Origin: Desulfobacterales bacterium
GTDB taxonomy: Bacteria > Desulfobacterota > Desulfobacteria > Desulfobacterales > Desulfosalsimonadaceae
Assembly: GCA_018224315.1 (NCBI GenBank)
Contig: JAGTVF010000010.1
Location: forward strand, 1-27,563
Direction of reading: 5' to 3'
DNA: 27,563 nt
The notes under the pieces were generated by a model, which saw nothing but the letters and a program-made list of their open reading frames with translations, was not told the DNA's origin and made no database searches. The translations under genes and the position numbers were made by a program. Shown here piece by piece: positions 7,314-17,483 of this stretch. Position 1 is the first letter of the stretch; every line of letters starts with the position of its first letter.

Positions 7314-7768
7314 ATGCCGGTATGCCCAAATCCACCGGAGCTGCGTTTTGAGTCCGGCAGGCGGTCCACAAGTTCCACCTGCACTCGGCTCACCGGGCTG
7401 ATGACCATTTGGGCGATTCTGTCGCCCCGGTTGACCATAAAAATCGATGGACCGTGATTGATCAGGGCCACCTGGATTTCTCCGCGATAATCGGCATCAA
7501 TGGTGCCCGGTGAGTTGATCAGGCCGATGCCGTGCTTGACGGCCAAACCGGACCTGGGCCGGATCTGGGCCTCGTGGTCTGCGGGCAGGCACACGGCAAA
7601 ACCCGTGGGAATCAGCCGGATTTCTCCCGGCCCGACGGCCACGGGTTTATTTACGGCCGCGCACAAATCCATGCCCGCCGAATGCGCGGTCATGTATTGG
7701 GGCACGGCAATGTCTGCATCCGATTCCGGTCTTATCCGGCGGCACTGGATCACGGGTTTGTCCGGCAT
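7310..7768 (-). CDS. dut: Deoxyuridine 5'-triphosphate nucleotidohydrolase (dUTPase)
   Basis: dUTPase hydrolyses dUTP to dUMP, keeping uracil out of DNA and feeding thymidylate synthesis. All five trimeric dUTPase motifs are present in this 152-residue protein: AGMDL, RPRSGLA, GTIDADYRGE (with the catalytic Asp), RGDRIAQ, and the C-terminal flap GGFGHTG. The length is normal. It begins 15 bases after the pnp stop without a clear Shine-Dalgarno and ends in an ATGA overlap with the yycJ-like gene, so it is a distal member of the translation operon. Confidence 0.97.
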   Translation of the reverse strand: MPDKPVIQCRRIRPESDADIAVPQYMTAHSAGMDLCAAVNKPVAVGPGEIRLIPTGFAVCLPADHEAQIRPRSGLAVKHGIGLINSPGTIDADYRGEIQVALINHGPSIFMVNRGDRIAQMVISPVSRVQVELVDRLPDSKRSSGGFGHTGI

Positions 7769-7783
7769 ATGGAAAAAGGCTGT

Positions 7784-9958
7784 TTATTTGTCGTTTTTTT
7801 TCGGCGGCCTGCGGGATCGGTTGTCTTTGTCCCTGCTGCCGCGGTTATCTCTGGGTTTGGATTCGTTCTCCTCCTTTGCCGGGGCTTCGAGCAGGGCTTT
7901 GTGGCTTAAGCGGATTTTGCCGTCCCGGATGTCAATAACCTTGACCTGCAGCTTGTCGCCTTCCTTGACAATGTCGGTTACACTTTTGACCCGGTAATGG
8001 GCAAGTTCGGAGATGTGTACCAGGCCTTCGGTTTTGGCCTTGATCTGGACAAATGCGCCAAAATCCGTGACCCGGACAACAGTGCCCTCATATACCTGGC
8101 CGATTTCCGGCTCAGAACCGATATCCCGGACCATTTCAGCGGCAGCCTCGCCTTCCTCCTTTGAGAATGCGGCGATTTTCACAAGTCCGCTGTCGTTGAT
8201 CTCGATATGCGTGTTGGTGTCGTTCTGGAGCTGGCGGATGTGCTTGCCGCCGGGTCCGATCAGTTCGCCGATACGCTCCGGGCTGATCTGCACGGTGGTC
8301 ACATTGGGGGCATATGGAGAAAGCTCTTCGCGCGGGGCGTTGAGGGTTTCCTCCATGCGGTCCAGGATGTGGATGCGACCCCTTTTGGCCTGCTCCAGGG
8401 CTGTTTCCAGGATGCTTCGGGACAGTTCCTTGACCTTGATGTCCATCTGCAGAGCGGTGATGCCCTTGCGGGTACCGGCCACCTTGAAGTCCATATCCCC
8501 GAACTGATCCTCGTCGCCGAGAATGTCAGAGAGGATCACAGATTTTTCCCCGTCGGTGATCAGGCCCATGGCAATGCCCGATACCGGTGCGGTCACCGGA
8601 ACCCCGCCGTCCATCAAAGCCAGGCTGGATGCGCAAACCGTGGCCATGGACGATGATCCGTTGGATTCCAGCACTTCCGAAACCAGGCGGATGGTGTAGT
8701 CAAACTCCTCCTTGGCCGGAATGACCTTTTCAATGGCCCGCTTGGCCAGCGCTCCGTGGCCGATATCCCTTCGGCTGGGACCGCCGGGGCGCTTGACCTC
8801 TCCCACGGAATAGGGCGGAAAGTTGTAATGGAGCAAAAACGGGTAGGTCTCGTCTCCCAGAAGCGTTTCCACCCGCTGTTCATCCTGGCCCGAGCCCAGG
8901 GTCAGGGCGGCGAGCACCTGGGTTTCTCCTCTGGTAAACAGCGCGCTGCCGTGGACCCGGGGAAGCGGAGCGGTCTCGCAGGAAATGGGGCGCACCTGGT
9001 CGGTTGCGCGGTTGTCAATGCGTTTTCCCTCTTTGAGAATCATGTCCCGGCAGATCTGTTTTTGCAGGTCCCCAAGGATTTCCCTGGCTTCGGACTGGCG
9101 TTCGGCAAATTCCTCGCCCAAATCCTCTATGGCCTGTTTTTTGACATTGGTCAGGGCCTGGCGCCGCTCGAGCTTGTCTGTGACCGTCAGGGCCTGGCGT
9201 ATGTTTTCTGCGGCCAGCTGCTCTATGCGCTCGGCTAAGCTTGCGTCTTTCTCCGGAAGGGCAAAGGGGCGTTTTTCCCGGGCCATGCTGTCGCGCAGCT
9301 TCTCCTGAATATCGATTAAGGGCTGCATTTCCTTGTGGGCAAAAAAGATGGCTTCGGTCATTTCCCCTTCAGAGACAAAATCGCCGCCGCCTTCCACCAT
9401 GATGATCCCGTTTCTGGAGCCGGCCACGATCAGGTTGATATCTGACTGCTCCCACTGGTCAATGGCCGGGTTGATGACGTAGCTGCCTTCAATCCGGCCT
9501 ACCCGCACACAGGCAATGGGACCGTCAAACGGGATGTCTGACAGCTCCAGGGCGGCCGATGCGCCGATCATGCCCAGAACATCGGGTTCGTTCTGCTTGT
9601 CCATGGACAGCACGGTGGCAATGACCTGGGTTTCGTAGTTGTAACCCTTGGGAAACAACGGCCGGATGGGCCGGTCAATAAGCCGGGAGGTGAGGGTTTC
9701 TTTTTCACTGGGCCGGCCGATTTCCCTGCGGAAGTAATTGCCCGGGATTCGGCCCGCGGCATAGATTTTTTCCTGATATTCCACGGTAAGCGGCAGAAAG
9801 GTGGCATCCGGCCTGGGATCGGCACTGGATACGGCTGTCACCAGCACCATGGTTTCCCCGTACTGAACCAGAACCGAGCCCGAGGCCTGCTTGGCCAGCT
9901 TGCCGGCCTGGATGCTCAGCGTCTCGCCGCCGATCTGGGTTTTAAATGATATTTCCAT
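7784..9958 (-). CDS. pnp: Polyribonucleotide nucleotidyltransferase (PNPase)
   Basis: PNPase degrades RNA phosphorolytically from the 3' end and belongs to the RNA decay machinery. The 724-residue protein shows two RNase PH domains (about 1-215 and 300-530) joined by a helical linker, with [13 protein letters not shown] in the first and [15 protein letters not shown] and [16 protein letters not shown] in the second. A KH domain follows ([11 protein letters not shown]), then an S1 domain ([17 protein letters not shown]) and a basic, disordered RG-containing tail. The ATG at 9956-9958 is chosen because AGGAG lies six bases upstream; a TTG two codons earlier would overlap the Shine-Dalgarno. It follows rpsO, as in E. 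coli, with a 233-base leader. Confidence 0.98.
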   Translation of the reverse strand: MEISFKTQIGGETLSIQAGKLAKQASGSVLVQYGETMVLVTAVSSADPRPDATFLPLTVEYQEKIYAAGRIPGNYFRREIGRPSEKETLTSRLIDRPIRPLFPKGYNYETQVIATVLSMDKQNEPDVLGMIGASAALELSDIPFDGPIACVRVGRIEGSYVINPAIDQWEQSDINLIVAGSRNGIIMVEGGGDFVSEGEMTEAIFFAHKEMQPLIDIQEKLRDSMAREKRPFALPEKDASLAERIEQLAAENIRQALTVTDKLERRQALTNVKKQAIEDLGEEFAERQSEAREILGDLQKQICRDMILKEGKRIDNRATDQVRPISCETAPLPRVHGSALFTRGETQVLAALTLGSGQDEQRVETLLGDETYPFLLHYNFPPYSVGEVKRPGGPSRRDIGHGALAKRAIEKVIPAKEEFDYTIRLVSEVLESNGSSSMATVCASSLALMDGGVPVTAPVSGIAMGLITDGEKSVILSDILGDEDQFGDMDFKVAGTRKGITALQMDIKVKELSRSILETALEQAKRGRIHILDRMEETLNAPREELSPYAPNVTTVQISPERIGELIGPGGKHIRQLQNDTNTHIEINDSGLVKIAAFSKEEGEAAAEMVRDIGSEPEIGQVYEGTVVRVTDFGAFVQIKAKTEGLVHISELAHYRVKSVTDIVKEGDKLQVKVIDIRDGKIRLSHKALLEAPAKEENESKPRDNRGSRDKDNRSRRPPKKNDK

Positions 9959-10191
9959 ATTCAACTCCTGAGTCTCTCAACAAGAATGTAAATTGATTTG
10001 GCTGTATCCGGTCAAATGGGGCTGTGCCCCAACAACCGGGGTTTTACAATATTGCAGACCCTGTTTAAGGATTTTACCGGCATTTCCGGCATTGACGCGC
10101 CAAAAGGGCGCGCGAAATTTGTATTATTGATCCTGAGTGGTTTCGGGTCAAACCCGCACACCGTTAAAACGGTTTCTATTGCTAAACTGTT
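9959..10191 (-). promoter_or_regulatory. rpsO-pnp intergenic leader with several hairpins
   Basis: No gene is seen here. On the minus strand three compact stems occur in order: CGGGT-TTG-ACCCG (10144-10156), GGCGC-CTTTT-GGCGC (10097-10111) and GGGGC-ACA-GCCCC (10018-10030). None has a following T-run, so they look like RNA-processing or leader structures rather than terminators. In E. coli the equivalent leader carries an RNase III hairpin through which PNPase controls its own mRNA; a similar role here is inference. Confidence 0.45.
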
Positions 10192-10461
10192 CTATTTCCG
10201 GATGCCAAGTTGTTTGATCAAATCGCGATAACGGGTGATATCCTGGTTTTTCAAATAGTTTAACAGGCGCCTGCGGCGGCCCACCATCACCAGCAGTCCG
10301 CGGCGGGAATGATGATCCTTTTTATGGGTTTTCAAGTGCTCGGTGAGATTGATGATCCGCTCTGTCAAAAGGGCGATCTGGACTTCCGGTGAGCCGGTGT
10401 CCACATCGTGGCGCTTGAAGCGTTCAATGGTGTTCTGCTTGTTTTCCACGGCGATATTCAA
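10192..10461 (-). CDS. rpsO: 30S ribosomal protein S15
   Basis: This 89-residue protein has the standard length and the S15 signature around [15 protein letters not shown] and [19 protein letters not shown]15 binds the central domain of 16S rRNA early in small-subunit assembly. The start is a TTG at 10459-10461 with a strong AAGGAGG five bases upstream; no ATG is available near the N-terminus, and this start gives the normal S15 length. It sits between truB and pnp, the classical order, and S15 is known to repress its own translation in E. coli. Confidence 0.97.
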   Translation of the reverse strand: MNIAVENKQNTIERFKRHDVDTGSPEVQIALLTERIINLTEHLKTHKKDHHSRRGLLVMVGRRRRLLNYLKNQDITRYRDLIKQLGIRK

Positions 10462-10511
10462 TTTGGCCTCCTTAAAGATCTTTTTTCTTTTTCGTCTCTA
10501 TATCACAGGTA

Positions 10512-11504
10512 TCAGGTGTAATGAAAGACGCAACAATATGAATAGTTAATTTTGTCCGGACTTTTGCCTGTTTTTTTTTCAATGACAGCAACCAGCCGAT
10601 CTTCCGGATCCAGTATCCGGAACCGGCCGCCTGCATCGGTGGCTGATTCCGGTTGAACGTCGCCTGCGGCAATGGGCCGGCCATGCCGGATTTTCTCCAA
10701 GAGATCCGGATCTGCGGCATATGCCGGAATGTCTGCGATGGCCCCGGCCATGGAAATCACCCATGGCTGCAGTTGAGCAGGGGTTTCCACCTTTTCCAGA
10801 TCCGCCAGCGCCGCGGCCTCATGGATGCCAAATCCGCAGCTTTCGGTTCTCACCAGCCGGCTCAGATGCCCTCCGCTGCCCAGGGCGTGGCCGATGTCCG
10901 CACAAAGGCTGCGGATATAAGTCCCCGCGCTGCACGTTACGTCAAAACAAATATCGGGCAGATCAATGCCGGTGACCCGAATGCTTTCGATGCGTACGGT
11001 TCGTGCGGGTTTCTCCACCGGCGTGCCGTTTCTGGCGTAGCGGTAAAGCGGCACGCCATTGTGCTTTAGCGCCGAAAATACCGGCGGAACCTGCTGGATA
11101 TCTCCGGTAAAGCTTTCTACGGTCTGGCAGATCCGGTCCCCGGTCAAGTCTATGGCCGGGTGGCGGGCTGTGATTTCACCGGTGCAGTCCAGGGTGTCGG
11201 TTTCCGTGCCCAGGTGCAGCACGGCCTTGTATTTTTTTGTCCCGTGAAGAAAAAACCGGGACAGGCGCGTGGCGCGGTTGATCGGGCAAATCAGCACGCC
11301 GGTGGCAAAGGGGTCGAGCGTGCCGGTGTGGCCAATTTTTTTTACGCCCGGCAGCCGCTTGAGCCGGCTGACCACGGCTGCAGATGTCATATTCGCAGGC
11401 TTGTTGACCACAACAATGCCGTCCGGCCGATCCGCTGCCTGCGCTATTTTCTGGTGCACCCTGTTTTCCGGATCCTGTTTCCGGCCGCTGTGCATGGTTA
11501 TCAT
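10512..11504 (-). CDS. truB: tRNA pseudouridine-55 synthase
   Basis: TruB isomerises U55 in the T-loop of tRNAs and also assists tRNA folding. The 330-residue protein carries the catalytic block GHTGTLDPFATGVL, with the nucleophilic Asp, then KKYKAVLHLGTETDTLD, QVPPVFSALKHNGVPLY and SAGTYIRSLCADIG, in the family order. The C-terminal part resembles a PUA domain but ends in an unusual 12-residue tail. Its ATG overlaps the nrnA stop in an ATGA, implying translational coupling. Confidence 0.97.
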   Translation of the reverse strand: MITMHSGRKQDPENRVHQKIAQAADRPDGIVVVNKPANMTSAAVVSRLKRLPGVKKIGHTGTLDPFATGVLICPINRATRLSRFFLHGTKKYKAVLHLGTETDTLDCTGEITARHPAIDLTGDRICQTVESFTGDIQQVPPVFSALKHNGVPLYRYARNGTPVEKPARTVRIESIRVTGIDLPDICFDVTCSAGTYIRSLCADIGHALGSGGHLSRLVRTESCGFGIHEAAALADLEKVETPAQLQPWVISMAGAIADIPAYAADPDLLEKIRHGRPIAAGDVQPESATDAGGRFRILDPEDRLVAVIEKKTGKSPDKINYSYCCVFHYT

Positions 11505-12484
11505 AAGTGGCCGGCCATGGCGTAAAGCTCATCTTTTAAATCCGGAAGGGCGCTTTGTATGTCAAATCCGGCAGCGCTCCGGTGGCCGCCGCCGCCGAAA
11601 ACCGCTGCGAGATTGGCCACATCCACTGATCCGTCAGACCGCAGGCTTACGTGAAAGACGCTGCTTTTTTGCCGTTGCATCTGTCGGCTGCCTGCGCGTT
11701 CATAAAGCAGGGCCGCAACCTTGACGTTTTCGATGCGCCGGGCATAGTTGATCAACCCATTGATATCCGTGATTGAAGTTCCCGTAGCATGGAGCATGTT
11801 CTGGGTCAATGTCATAATCGAAAGCCGGCCGTTTTCCGAGACCTCTATGGTGTCGTAGAGCATGTTGAGCAGCTTGATTCGCTTCAGCGAAGTTGTTTCA
11901 TATACGTGATGCGCCACCTTGTGGGGATCAGCCCCCTGGCAGACCATTTCATGACAGATTTTAAAGGCTTCCGGCGTGGTGTTGGAAAACCGGAAAGAAC
12001 CTGTATCTGCCATGATTCCCGTATAAATGGCATAGGCCATGGGACATGTGATGGGCATTTCCATTTCCCGCAAAAGCCGGTGGAGAATCTCCGTAGTGGC
12101 CGAGGCCTTAGGGTCGATCAGCTGGTAATTGCCAAACCGGGTGTTGGTTGCGTGATGATCGATATTGATGACCGTGGGAATCCGGCTGATGGACTCGGCG
12201 GCTTTGCCCACGCGCTGCAGATCCGAGCAGTCAAGGATCACGGCCGTGTCATAGGCCGTTATATCGCCGGGCTCGTTTTTGATTCGGTGGATCGACGGCA
12301 GAAAATGATAGACCGCAGGCAGCACACTTTCATTGTACAACTGTACTTTTTTCTTCAGCCCTTCTTCCAGCGCCAGGCCCAGGGCCAGCAGCGAGCCGAT
12401 GGCATCGCCGTCCGGGTGGATATGGGTTGCCAGCAGTACGCGTCTACTCTTCTTTAGTTGTTGGATGATCTGGTTCATGTTCAT
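11501..12484 (-). CDS. nrnA: NrnA-like DHH phosphoesterase (oligoribonuclease / pAp phosphatase)
   Basis: The DHH/DHHA1 enzyme degrades very short RNAs and dephosphorylates pAp, the by-product of sulfonucleotide metabolism; which activity dominates here is not visible. Motifs are HPDGDAIGS (motif I), AVILDCSD (II), NIDHHATN (III), GIMADTGSFRFSN (IV) and the DHHA1 block GGGGHRSAAGF. The reading frame stays open a further 62 codons upstream, but those overlap rbfA and have no family similarity. The start is therefore placed at the ATG 12482-12484 (327 residues), with another ATG two codons later. This leaves a 41-base overlap with rbfA and no strong Shine-Dalgarno. Placement between rbfA and truB is typical of deltaproteobacteria. 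Confidence 0.93.
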   Translation of the reverse strand: MNMNQIIQQLKKSRRVLLATHIHPDGDAIGSLLALGLALEEGLKKKVQLYNESVLPAVYHFLPSIHRIKNEPGDITAYDTAVILDCSDLQRVGKAAESISRIPTVINIDHHATNTRFGNYQLIDPKASATTEILHRLLREMEMPITCPMAYAIYTGIMADTGSFRFSNTTPEAFKICHEMVCQGADPHKVAHHVYETTSLKRIKLLNMLYDTIEVSENGRLSIMTLTQNMLHATGTSITDINGLINYARRIENVKVAALLYERAGSRQMQRQKSSVFHVSLRSDGSVDVANLAAVFGGGGHRSAAGFDIQSALPDLKDELYAMAGHL

Positions 12485-12824
12485 TGTGCAACCGCTTGAG
12501 CACGCTTTCGATATGCATGCCGTAGTCAATGGATTCGTCGTAGAAAAATTCCAAATCCGGCATATACCGAAGTTCCAGTTCCCGGGCAAGACTGTTTTTG
12601 ATAAAGCCGTGGGCTTTTCTAAAGCCCGCGGCCGCATCTTCCCGGGAGGAAAAATGCCCGGAAGTGACAAAATAAATCCGGGCCAGTTTCAAATCCCCGG
12701 TCATTTTCACACCGGTAATGGAAACCGAGGCCAGCCGGGGGTCCTTGATTGATTTGAGCAGTATTTCAGAAAGGGTCTGCTGGATCAGACCGCTGACCCT
12801 TTCGGCACGGCCGTAGGGCTTCAT
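12444..12824 (-). CDS. rbfA: Ribosome-binding factor A
   Basis: RbfA helps late maturation of the 30S subunit, acting near 16S rRNA helix 1 and the platform. The 126-residue product begins RAERVSGLIQQTLSEIL and contains DPRLASVSITGVKMTGDL and the C-terminal ELRYMPDLEFFYDESID, which together define the KH-like RbfA fold. It starts in an ATGA overlap with the DUF503 gene and ends inside the nrnA start region. Confidence 0.96.
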   Translation of the reverse strand: MKPYGRAERVSGLIQQTLSEILLKSIKDPRLASVSITGVKMTGDLKLARIYFVTSGHFSSREDAAAGFRKAHGFIKNSLARELELRYMPDLEFFYDESIDYGMHIESVLKRLHNEHEPDHPTTKEE

Positions 12825-13108
12825 ATGTTGTGAATCTCCGTTTCCATGTCCGTAACTTCGGCCAGTTCCAGACGGCAGATGAATTCATAGAGCTTGTCCA
12901 TCTGCGAATTTATCGTCCGCCGGTCATTTCCCACCAGGGCAAAGCCGATTTTGGCGCGCTGATGCATATCATTGAAGTCGACTTCGGCAATGGCCGCGTT
13001 AAAGCTGTTTCTGCTCCGGGCGATAATCGACTTGATGATTTTGCGTTTTTCTTTCAATCCATGGCACTCGTACAGCCGGAAGGTCAGGGTGCCGAATCCG
13101 ATGACCAT
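12821..13108 (-). CDS. DUF503 / YlxP-like protein
   Basis: This small protein of 95 residues has the DUF503 pattern: an initial beta strand, then LKEKRKIIKSIIARSRNSFN, then AAIAEVDFNDMHQRAKIGFALVG. The biochemical function is not firmly known; the family is nearly always found beside infB and rbfA, so a role in ribosome assembly or initiation is inferred. The gene starts 5 bases after the infB stop and ends with an ATGA overlap into rbfA. Confidence 0.92.
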   Translation of the reverse strand: MVIGFGTLTFRLYECHGLKEKRKIIKSIIARSRNSFNAAIAEVDFNDMHQRAKIGFALVGNDRRTINSQMDKLYEFICRLELAEVTDMETEIHNI

Positions 13109-13113
13109 AGGTC

Positions 13114-16110
13114 TTAGTCAATCACGGGTTTGATTTCTTCAAGCCAGTAGCATTCAATGATGTCACCGATTTTGATATCATTGAATTTTTCAATGCCCAT
13201 ACCGCATTCGTAATTATGGGTCACTTCCCTGACATCGTCCTTGTATCGTTTCAGCGAAGCCAGCTTGCCTTCATGGATGACAATGCCGTCGCGCACCAGG
13301 CGGATGGGCTGGCCCCTCTGGATCTTGCCTTCAAGCACCATGCAGCCGGCAACCGCTCCTGTGCCGGGCACGTGGAATACCTGTCGCACCTCGGCACGGC
13401 CAAGCACGCGGTCTTCAAACCGGGAGTCCATCATGCCCACCATGGCATCTTTGATGTCCTTGATGGCATTGTAGATCACGTTGTAATACTTGATATCCAC
13501 GCTTTCATCCTCGGCCAGATGCGCCACCTTTGCCGCGGGCCGGACATTGAATCCCAGGATAATGGCATTGGACACGGCAGCCAAAGACACGTCGGATTCG
13601 TGGATGGTGCCGGCGGCCGAATGCACCACATTGACCTTGACCTCGTCTGTGGACAGCTTGGTCAAAGAATCCTTCAACGCCTCAATAGAGCCCTGCACGT
13701 CGGCCTTGATGATCAGGTTCAGATCCTTGACCTCGCCTTCCTGCATTTTTTCATACAGGCTTTCCAGGCTCATGCGCGTGGTTTTGGACAGGTCCTTGGA
13801 GCGCTGTTTTTCCATTCTGTGCTCGCTGACCTGTTTGGCGTCCTTTTCGTCAGCCACGGCCATCAGTTCATCGCCGGCCATGGGAACCCCGGACAGGCCG
13901 ACGATTCCAACCGGGTAGGAAGGCCCGGCCTCCTTGACCGGTTTTCCCAGGTCATCGAACATGGCCCGGATCTTTCCGTAATAGATGCCGGAAACCACAG
14001 GTTCACCGGTATGCAGGGTGCCCTCGCTGATCAGCACCGTGGCCACCGGACCCCGGCCGGTTTCAAGCTTGGACTCCACAATAAAGCCCCGGGCCAGCTT
14101 GTTGGGATTGGCCTTGAGTTCCAGGACCTCGGACTGGAGCAGCACCATTTCCAGCAATTCGTCAAGGCCGGTTTCCTGCTTGGCCGATACCGGCACGCAG
14201 ATGGTATCTCCGCCCCATTCCTCTGGAACAAGGTCTTTTTCCGCAAGTTCCCGCTTGATTTTGTCCAGGTCCGCCCCGGGCTTGTCAATTTTGTTGATGG
14301 CCACAATAATGGGTACGCCCGCGGCCTTGGAGTGGTCAATGGCCTCGATGGTCTGGGGCATGACCCCGTCATCTGCGGCCACCACCAGAATCACCAGGTC
14401 GGTTACCTTTGCCCCCCGGGCCCGCATGGCGGTAAATGCCTCATGGCCGGGGGTGTCGAGAAAGATAATGTCGCCGTTTTCATAGGGCACCCGATAAGCC
14501 CCGATGTGCTGGGTGATGCCGCCGGCTTCCTTTTCAGTAATCTTGGAATGGCGGATAACGTCGAGCAGCGAAGTCTTTCCGTGGTCCACGTGGCCCATGA
14601 TGGTGACCACCGGCGGCCGGGGCCGCAGCTGCTCAGGGGCGTCTTCTTCGCTCTGGAAAATGGTTTCTTCTTCAAACGCGGCCTTTTCCACTTCAAACTG
14701 GTATTCCGAGGCCAGCAATTCAGCGGTTTCATAATCGACGCTCTGGTTTAGGGTCACCATCATGCCCATTTCCATGAGGCGTTTGATCAGCTCGTTTCCC
14801 TTAACCCCCATGCGCTTGGCCAGATCCGAGAGCACAACAGTATCATCGATTTTGATGCGCCGTTTGATGGCCTTTGGCGTTGTGATCTGGGGTCGCTGCT
14901 CTGATGCCGGACGGGTCGCCTTGCCCTTTTTTTTGCCTTTTTTGCCCCGCCCGAAGCGCTGGTCATATAATGCATCGCCTTCCACAACTTCCTTGCGTTT
15001 GAAGCCGGATTTTTTCCTTGCGGTTTTTTTGCCCTTTTCCGCCTCCTCGGCGGTTTCGGCAGCCGGCTTTTTCTTTTTGGAACGGCGCTTTGCCTCTTCA
15101 GTTCCGGGGGCGGCCGGCGCCGCCGGGGTCGTGTCTTTTGCCTTGGTTTCAGGCACCGGCGGGGTTTCTTCCGGTGCAGGCCGGGTGATTTCAGTCTCGG
15201 CTTCCGGCAGCCGGATGATTTTGGCCGGCTCCCCCTTTTTGGATTTCTTTTTGGGTTTTTTGGCTTTCGCGGATTTTTTGACTTCCGTATCAGCCGGTTC
15301 CCCGGGTTCTTCGGATTCGGGGGCCTCTGCCGGAGCTTCGGCCTGATGGTTTTCCGCCGGCGTTTCCATGTCAGCTGCCGGCTCTTTTTCGTCCCGGGCT
15401 TTCCGGGTCACGGAAGTTTCTTCCAAATCCTCAGCAACAAGCTGTTGCTTTTCCCCGGGAGTTTCTTCGGATTTGTCCGCCTCAGGGGCCCGGGTTGCTG
15501 CGGCTTTGGCGTCGGCTTCTTCCGGCCGGGTTTGAGCCGATGGTTCGGGACTCTCTTCGGGTGTTTTTTCAGGTGTCTTTTCAGGTTCAGGGGCAGCGGG
15601 CTCCATGGTTTCCGGTGGCTTGGCTTCTGGCTCTGGGGAAACCTGCAAAGAGGGGGTCTCCGGTTTTGTTTCCGGAGTTGGTGCTGCTTCTGTGTCTGCC
15701 TTGGCTTCCCCGGGGGATGGTGGGGTCTGGGCCTCGGCTTCCTCGGTTTTTTCAGCGCTTTTTTCTTCGGGTTTTTCAGCTTCCGGGGGTGTCGGGGCGG
15801 TTTGTCCGGCAGCTGTTTCTTCTGCCGGCCCGGCGCTCTGCTGTTCTAAATTCTCTTCTGCAGCGGTTTCGGTTTGCCGGGGGGCAGCCTTCCTGCGCCT
15901 GCGGATGACATTGGGCCTCACCCGTGTATCTTCCACCGCAACTTCCTTTTTCCGGCCGAAGATTGCGGTTTTAATCTGCTCGACAGTGTCGTCTTCCAGA
16001 GAACTGAGGTGACTGGACACCTCGATGTTGTTTTCCTGCATCTTGTCGAGCAGTTCCTTGTTGCCCATGTTCAGCTCTCTGGCAAGCTCAAATACTCTGC
16101 GTTTTGCCAT
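13114..16110 (-). CDS. infB: Translation initiation factor IF-2
   Basis: IF-2 is the GTPase that places initiator tRNA on the 30S subunit and promotes subunit joining. The 998-residue form has an N-terminal IF2-N module (about 1-52), a long low-complexity linker rich in Glu, Pro, Ala and Lys (about 60-390), a second IF2-N-like module near 420-470, and the G domain with GHVDHGKT at about 504-511. [12 protein letters not shown] and the two C-terminal beta-barrel/IF2-C domains follow. The linker is longer than in most bacteria, and its length is the main variable in this family. The gene follows nusA by 50 bases; ylxR and the L7Ae-like gene often found in between in other phyla are absent. Confidence 0.98.
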   Translation of the reverse strand: MAKRRVFELARELNMGNKELLDKMQENNIEVSSHLSSLEDDTVEQIKTAIFGRKKEVAVEDTRVRPNVIRRRRKAAPRQTETAAEENLEQQSAGPAEETAAGQTAPTPPEAEKPEEKSAEKTEEAEAQTPPSPGEAKADTEAAPTPETKPETPSLQVSPEPEAKPPETMEPAAPEPEKTPEKTPEESPEPSAQTRPEEADAKAAATRAPEADKSEETPGEKQQLVAEDLEETSVTRKARDEKEPAADMETPAENHQAEAPAEAPESEEPGEPADTEVKKSAKAKKPKKKSKKGEPAKIIRLPEAETEITRPAPEETPPVPETKAKDTTPAAPAAPGTEEAKRRSKKKKPAAETAEEAEKGKKTARKKSGFKRKEVVEGDALYDQRFGRGKKGKKKGKATRPASEQRPQITTPKAIKRRIKIDDTVVLSDLAKRMGVKGNELIKRLMEMGMMVTLNQSVDYETAELLASEYQFEVEKAAFEEETIFQSEEDAPEQLRPRPPVVTIMGHVDHGKTSLLDVIRHSKITEKEAGGITQHIGAYRVPYENGDIIFLDTPGHEAFTAMRARGAKVTDLVILVVAADDGVMPQTIEAIDHSKAAGVPIIVAINKIDKPGADLDKIKRELAEKDLVPEEWGGDTICVPVSAKQETGLDELLEMVLLQSEVLELKANPNKLARGFIVESKLETGRGPVATVLISEGTLHTGEPVVSGIYYGKIRAMFDDLGKPVKEAGPSYPVGIVGLSGVPMAGDELMAVADEKDAKQVSEHRMEKQRSKDLSKTTRMSLESLYEKMQEGEVKDLNLIIKADVQGSIEALKDSLTKLSTDEVKVNVVHSAAGTIHESDVSLAAVSNAIILGFNVRPAAKVAHLAEDESVDIKYYNVIYNAIKDIKDAMVGMMDSRFEDRVLGRAEVRQVFHVPGTGAVAGCMVLEGKIQRGQPIRLVRDGIVIHEGKLASLKRYKDDVREVTHNYECGMGIEKFNDIKIGDIIECYWLEEIKPVID

Positions 16111-16160
16111 CCATCCCCCTTGATTGTCCAGGGCGCCGCGTCAAACACTTTCGGCTGCCT

Positions 16161-17483
16161 TTATATTTCCTGATTTTGCGTGTCGTTGTCATCATCTCCG
16201 GCGCTGTTGTCTAAAGACCCATCGGCTGCATCATCTTCGGGTTCTGCCAGGTTCTGCTGGTTTGTGGCAGCTTCAATCAGGTCTTTTGCCTCCTGCTCAG
16301 ACAGGTTGAACTCCTGGGCCAGTTCTTCGGGCAAAGCCTTGCTGACGTCTTCGGTGGAAAAATATCCTTTTTCAAACAGCAGATTGGCAAGGGTTTCGGT
16401 CATGCCGGGCAAATCCATCAAGGAAGCAAATCCAATTTGCAACCGCTCATTATATCGTTTTTCGCTGATTACATCAAGATGCCATCCGGATAATTTGGAT
16501 GCCAGCCGGACATTCTGGCCCTGTTTGCCAATGGCAATGGACAGGGAGTCGTCCGGGACCACCACTTCCATTACGTGATTGACCTCATCGATGATAACCC
16601 GCGAGATTTCGGCCGGAGCCAAAGCGTTGCATACGAATTTGGCCGGATCGAGATGCCAGGGAATGATGTCGATTTTTTCGCCCTTTAATTCCTGGACCAC
16701 GCTCTGGACCCGGCTGCCCTTGATCCCGACGCAGGCGCCCACCGGGTCAATATCCGGATCATTGGACCGGACGGCGATTTTGCCCCGGCTTCCGGCTTCC
16801 CGGGCCGCACCAATGACGCTGACCATGCCTTCGCTGATCTCCGGGACCTCGGTTTTAAAAAGGTTGATGAGAAAGTCCGGATGGGTCCGGGACAGCACAA
16901 TCTGCGGCCCCCGGCTTTCATCATGGACTTTGAGAATATAGGCCCGGATCCGGTCCCCCCGCCGGTAAGTTTCGTTGGGGATCTGTTCGCGCTTGGGCAA
17001 AACCGCTTCGGCCTGTCCCAGGTTGACAATGATCTCGTTTCTGCTCACCCGCTGGACAATGCCGTTGACGATTTCTCCTTTGCGGCCGATGAAATTCTGA
17101 TAGACCACACTTCGTTCAGCCGCCTTGAGCTTCTGGATGATGACCTGCTTGGCGGACTGGGCCGCAATCCGGCCGAATGTGGTGGTGTCCATCTTGGTGC
17201 CCAGGCTGTCGCCGGGTTCGCATTCCGGGTCCAGTTTCCGGCCTTCTTCCAGACTGATTTCAAAATCCGGATCTGTGATGGTTTCCACCACGTTTTTAAA
17301 CTGAAAGACTTCGAGTTCCCCGGAGTCTTCATTGTACTGGATTTCAATATCAATTTTATTGCCGAACTTTTTTTTGACCGCGGATTGCAGGGCTTCTTCC
17401 AGTGTTTTGACCAGGACGTAAAAATCAATGCCCTTGTCCCGGCTTACCTGCTCAATAACGCGTTTCATATCTGTGATCAGCAT
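16161..17483 (-). CDS. nusA: Transcription termination/antitermination factor NusA
   Basis: NusA binds RNA polymerase and modulates pausing, termination and rRNA antitermination. The 440-residue protein has the N-terminal polymerase-binding domain (about 1-125), an S1 domain (about 135-200), and KH1/KH2, marked by GACVGIKGSRVQSVVQELKG and IAIGKQGQNVRLASKLSGW. A single C-terminal helical acidic repeat region and a very acidic tail ending DDDNDTQNQEI follow. It is shorter than E. coli NusA, which has two such repeats. The start overlaps the rimP stop by 7 bases, with GGAG eight bases before the ATG inside rimP. Confidence 0.97.
   Translation of the reverse strand: MLITDMKRVIEQVSRDKGIDFYVLVKTLEEALQSAVKKKFGNKIDIEIQYNEDSGELEVFQFKNVVETITDPDFEISLEEGRKLDPECEPGDSLGTKMDTTTFGRIAAQSAKQVIIQKLKAAERSVVYQNFIGRKGEIVNGIVQRVSRNEIIVNLGQAEAVLPKREQIPNETYRRGDRIRAYILKVHDESRGPQIVLSRTHPDFLINLFKTEVPEISEGMVSVIGAAREAGSRGKIAVRSNDPDIDPVGACVGIKGSRVQSVVQELKGEKIDIIPWHLDPAKFVCNALAPAEISRVIIDEVNHVMEVVVPDDSLSIAIGKQGQNVRLASKLSGWHLDVISEKRYNERLQIGFASLMDLPGMTETLANLLFEKGYFSTEDVSKALPEELAQEFNLSEQEAKDLIEAATNQQNLAEPEDDAADGSLDNSAGDDDNDTQNQEI

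Noticed and set aside
9998..10231. Plus-strand 77-codon frame in the rpsO-pnp spacer
   Set aside because: It is antisense to the pnp leader and the end of rpsO and lacks a Shine-Dalgarno and any recognisable motif.
12485..12670. Sixty-two-codon N-terminal extension of nrnA
   Set aside because: It lies wholly within rbfA and has no similarity to DHH proteins; the family starts a few residues before the RRVLLATHIHPDGDA segment.
13216..14751. A 511-codon open frame on the plus strand
   Set aside because: It is antisense to the conserved GTPase region of infB, shows no protein-family motif, and is explained by the high GC content and codon bias of infB.
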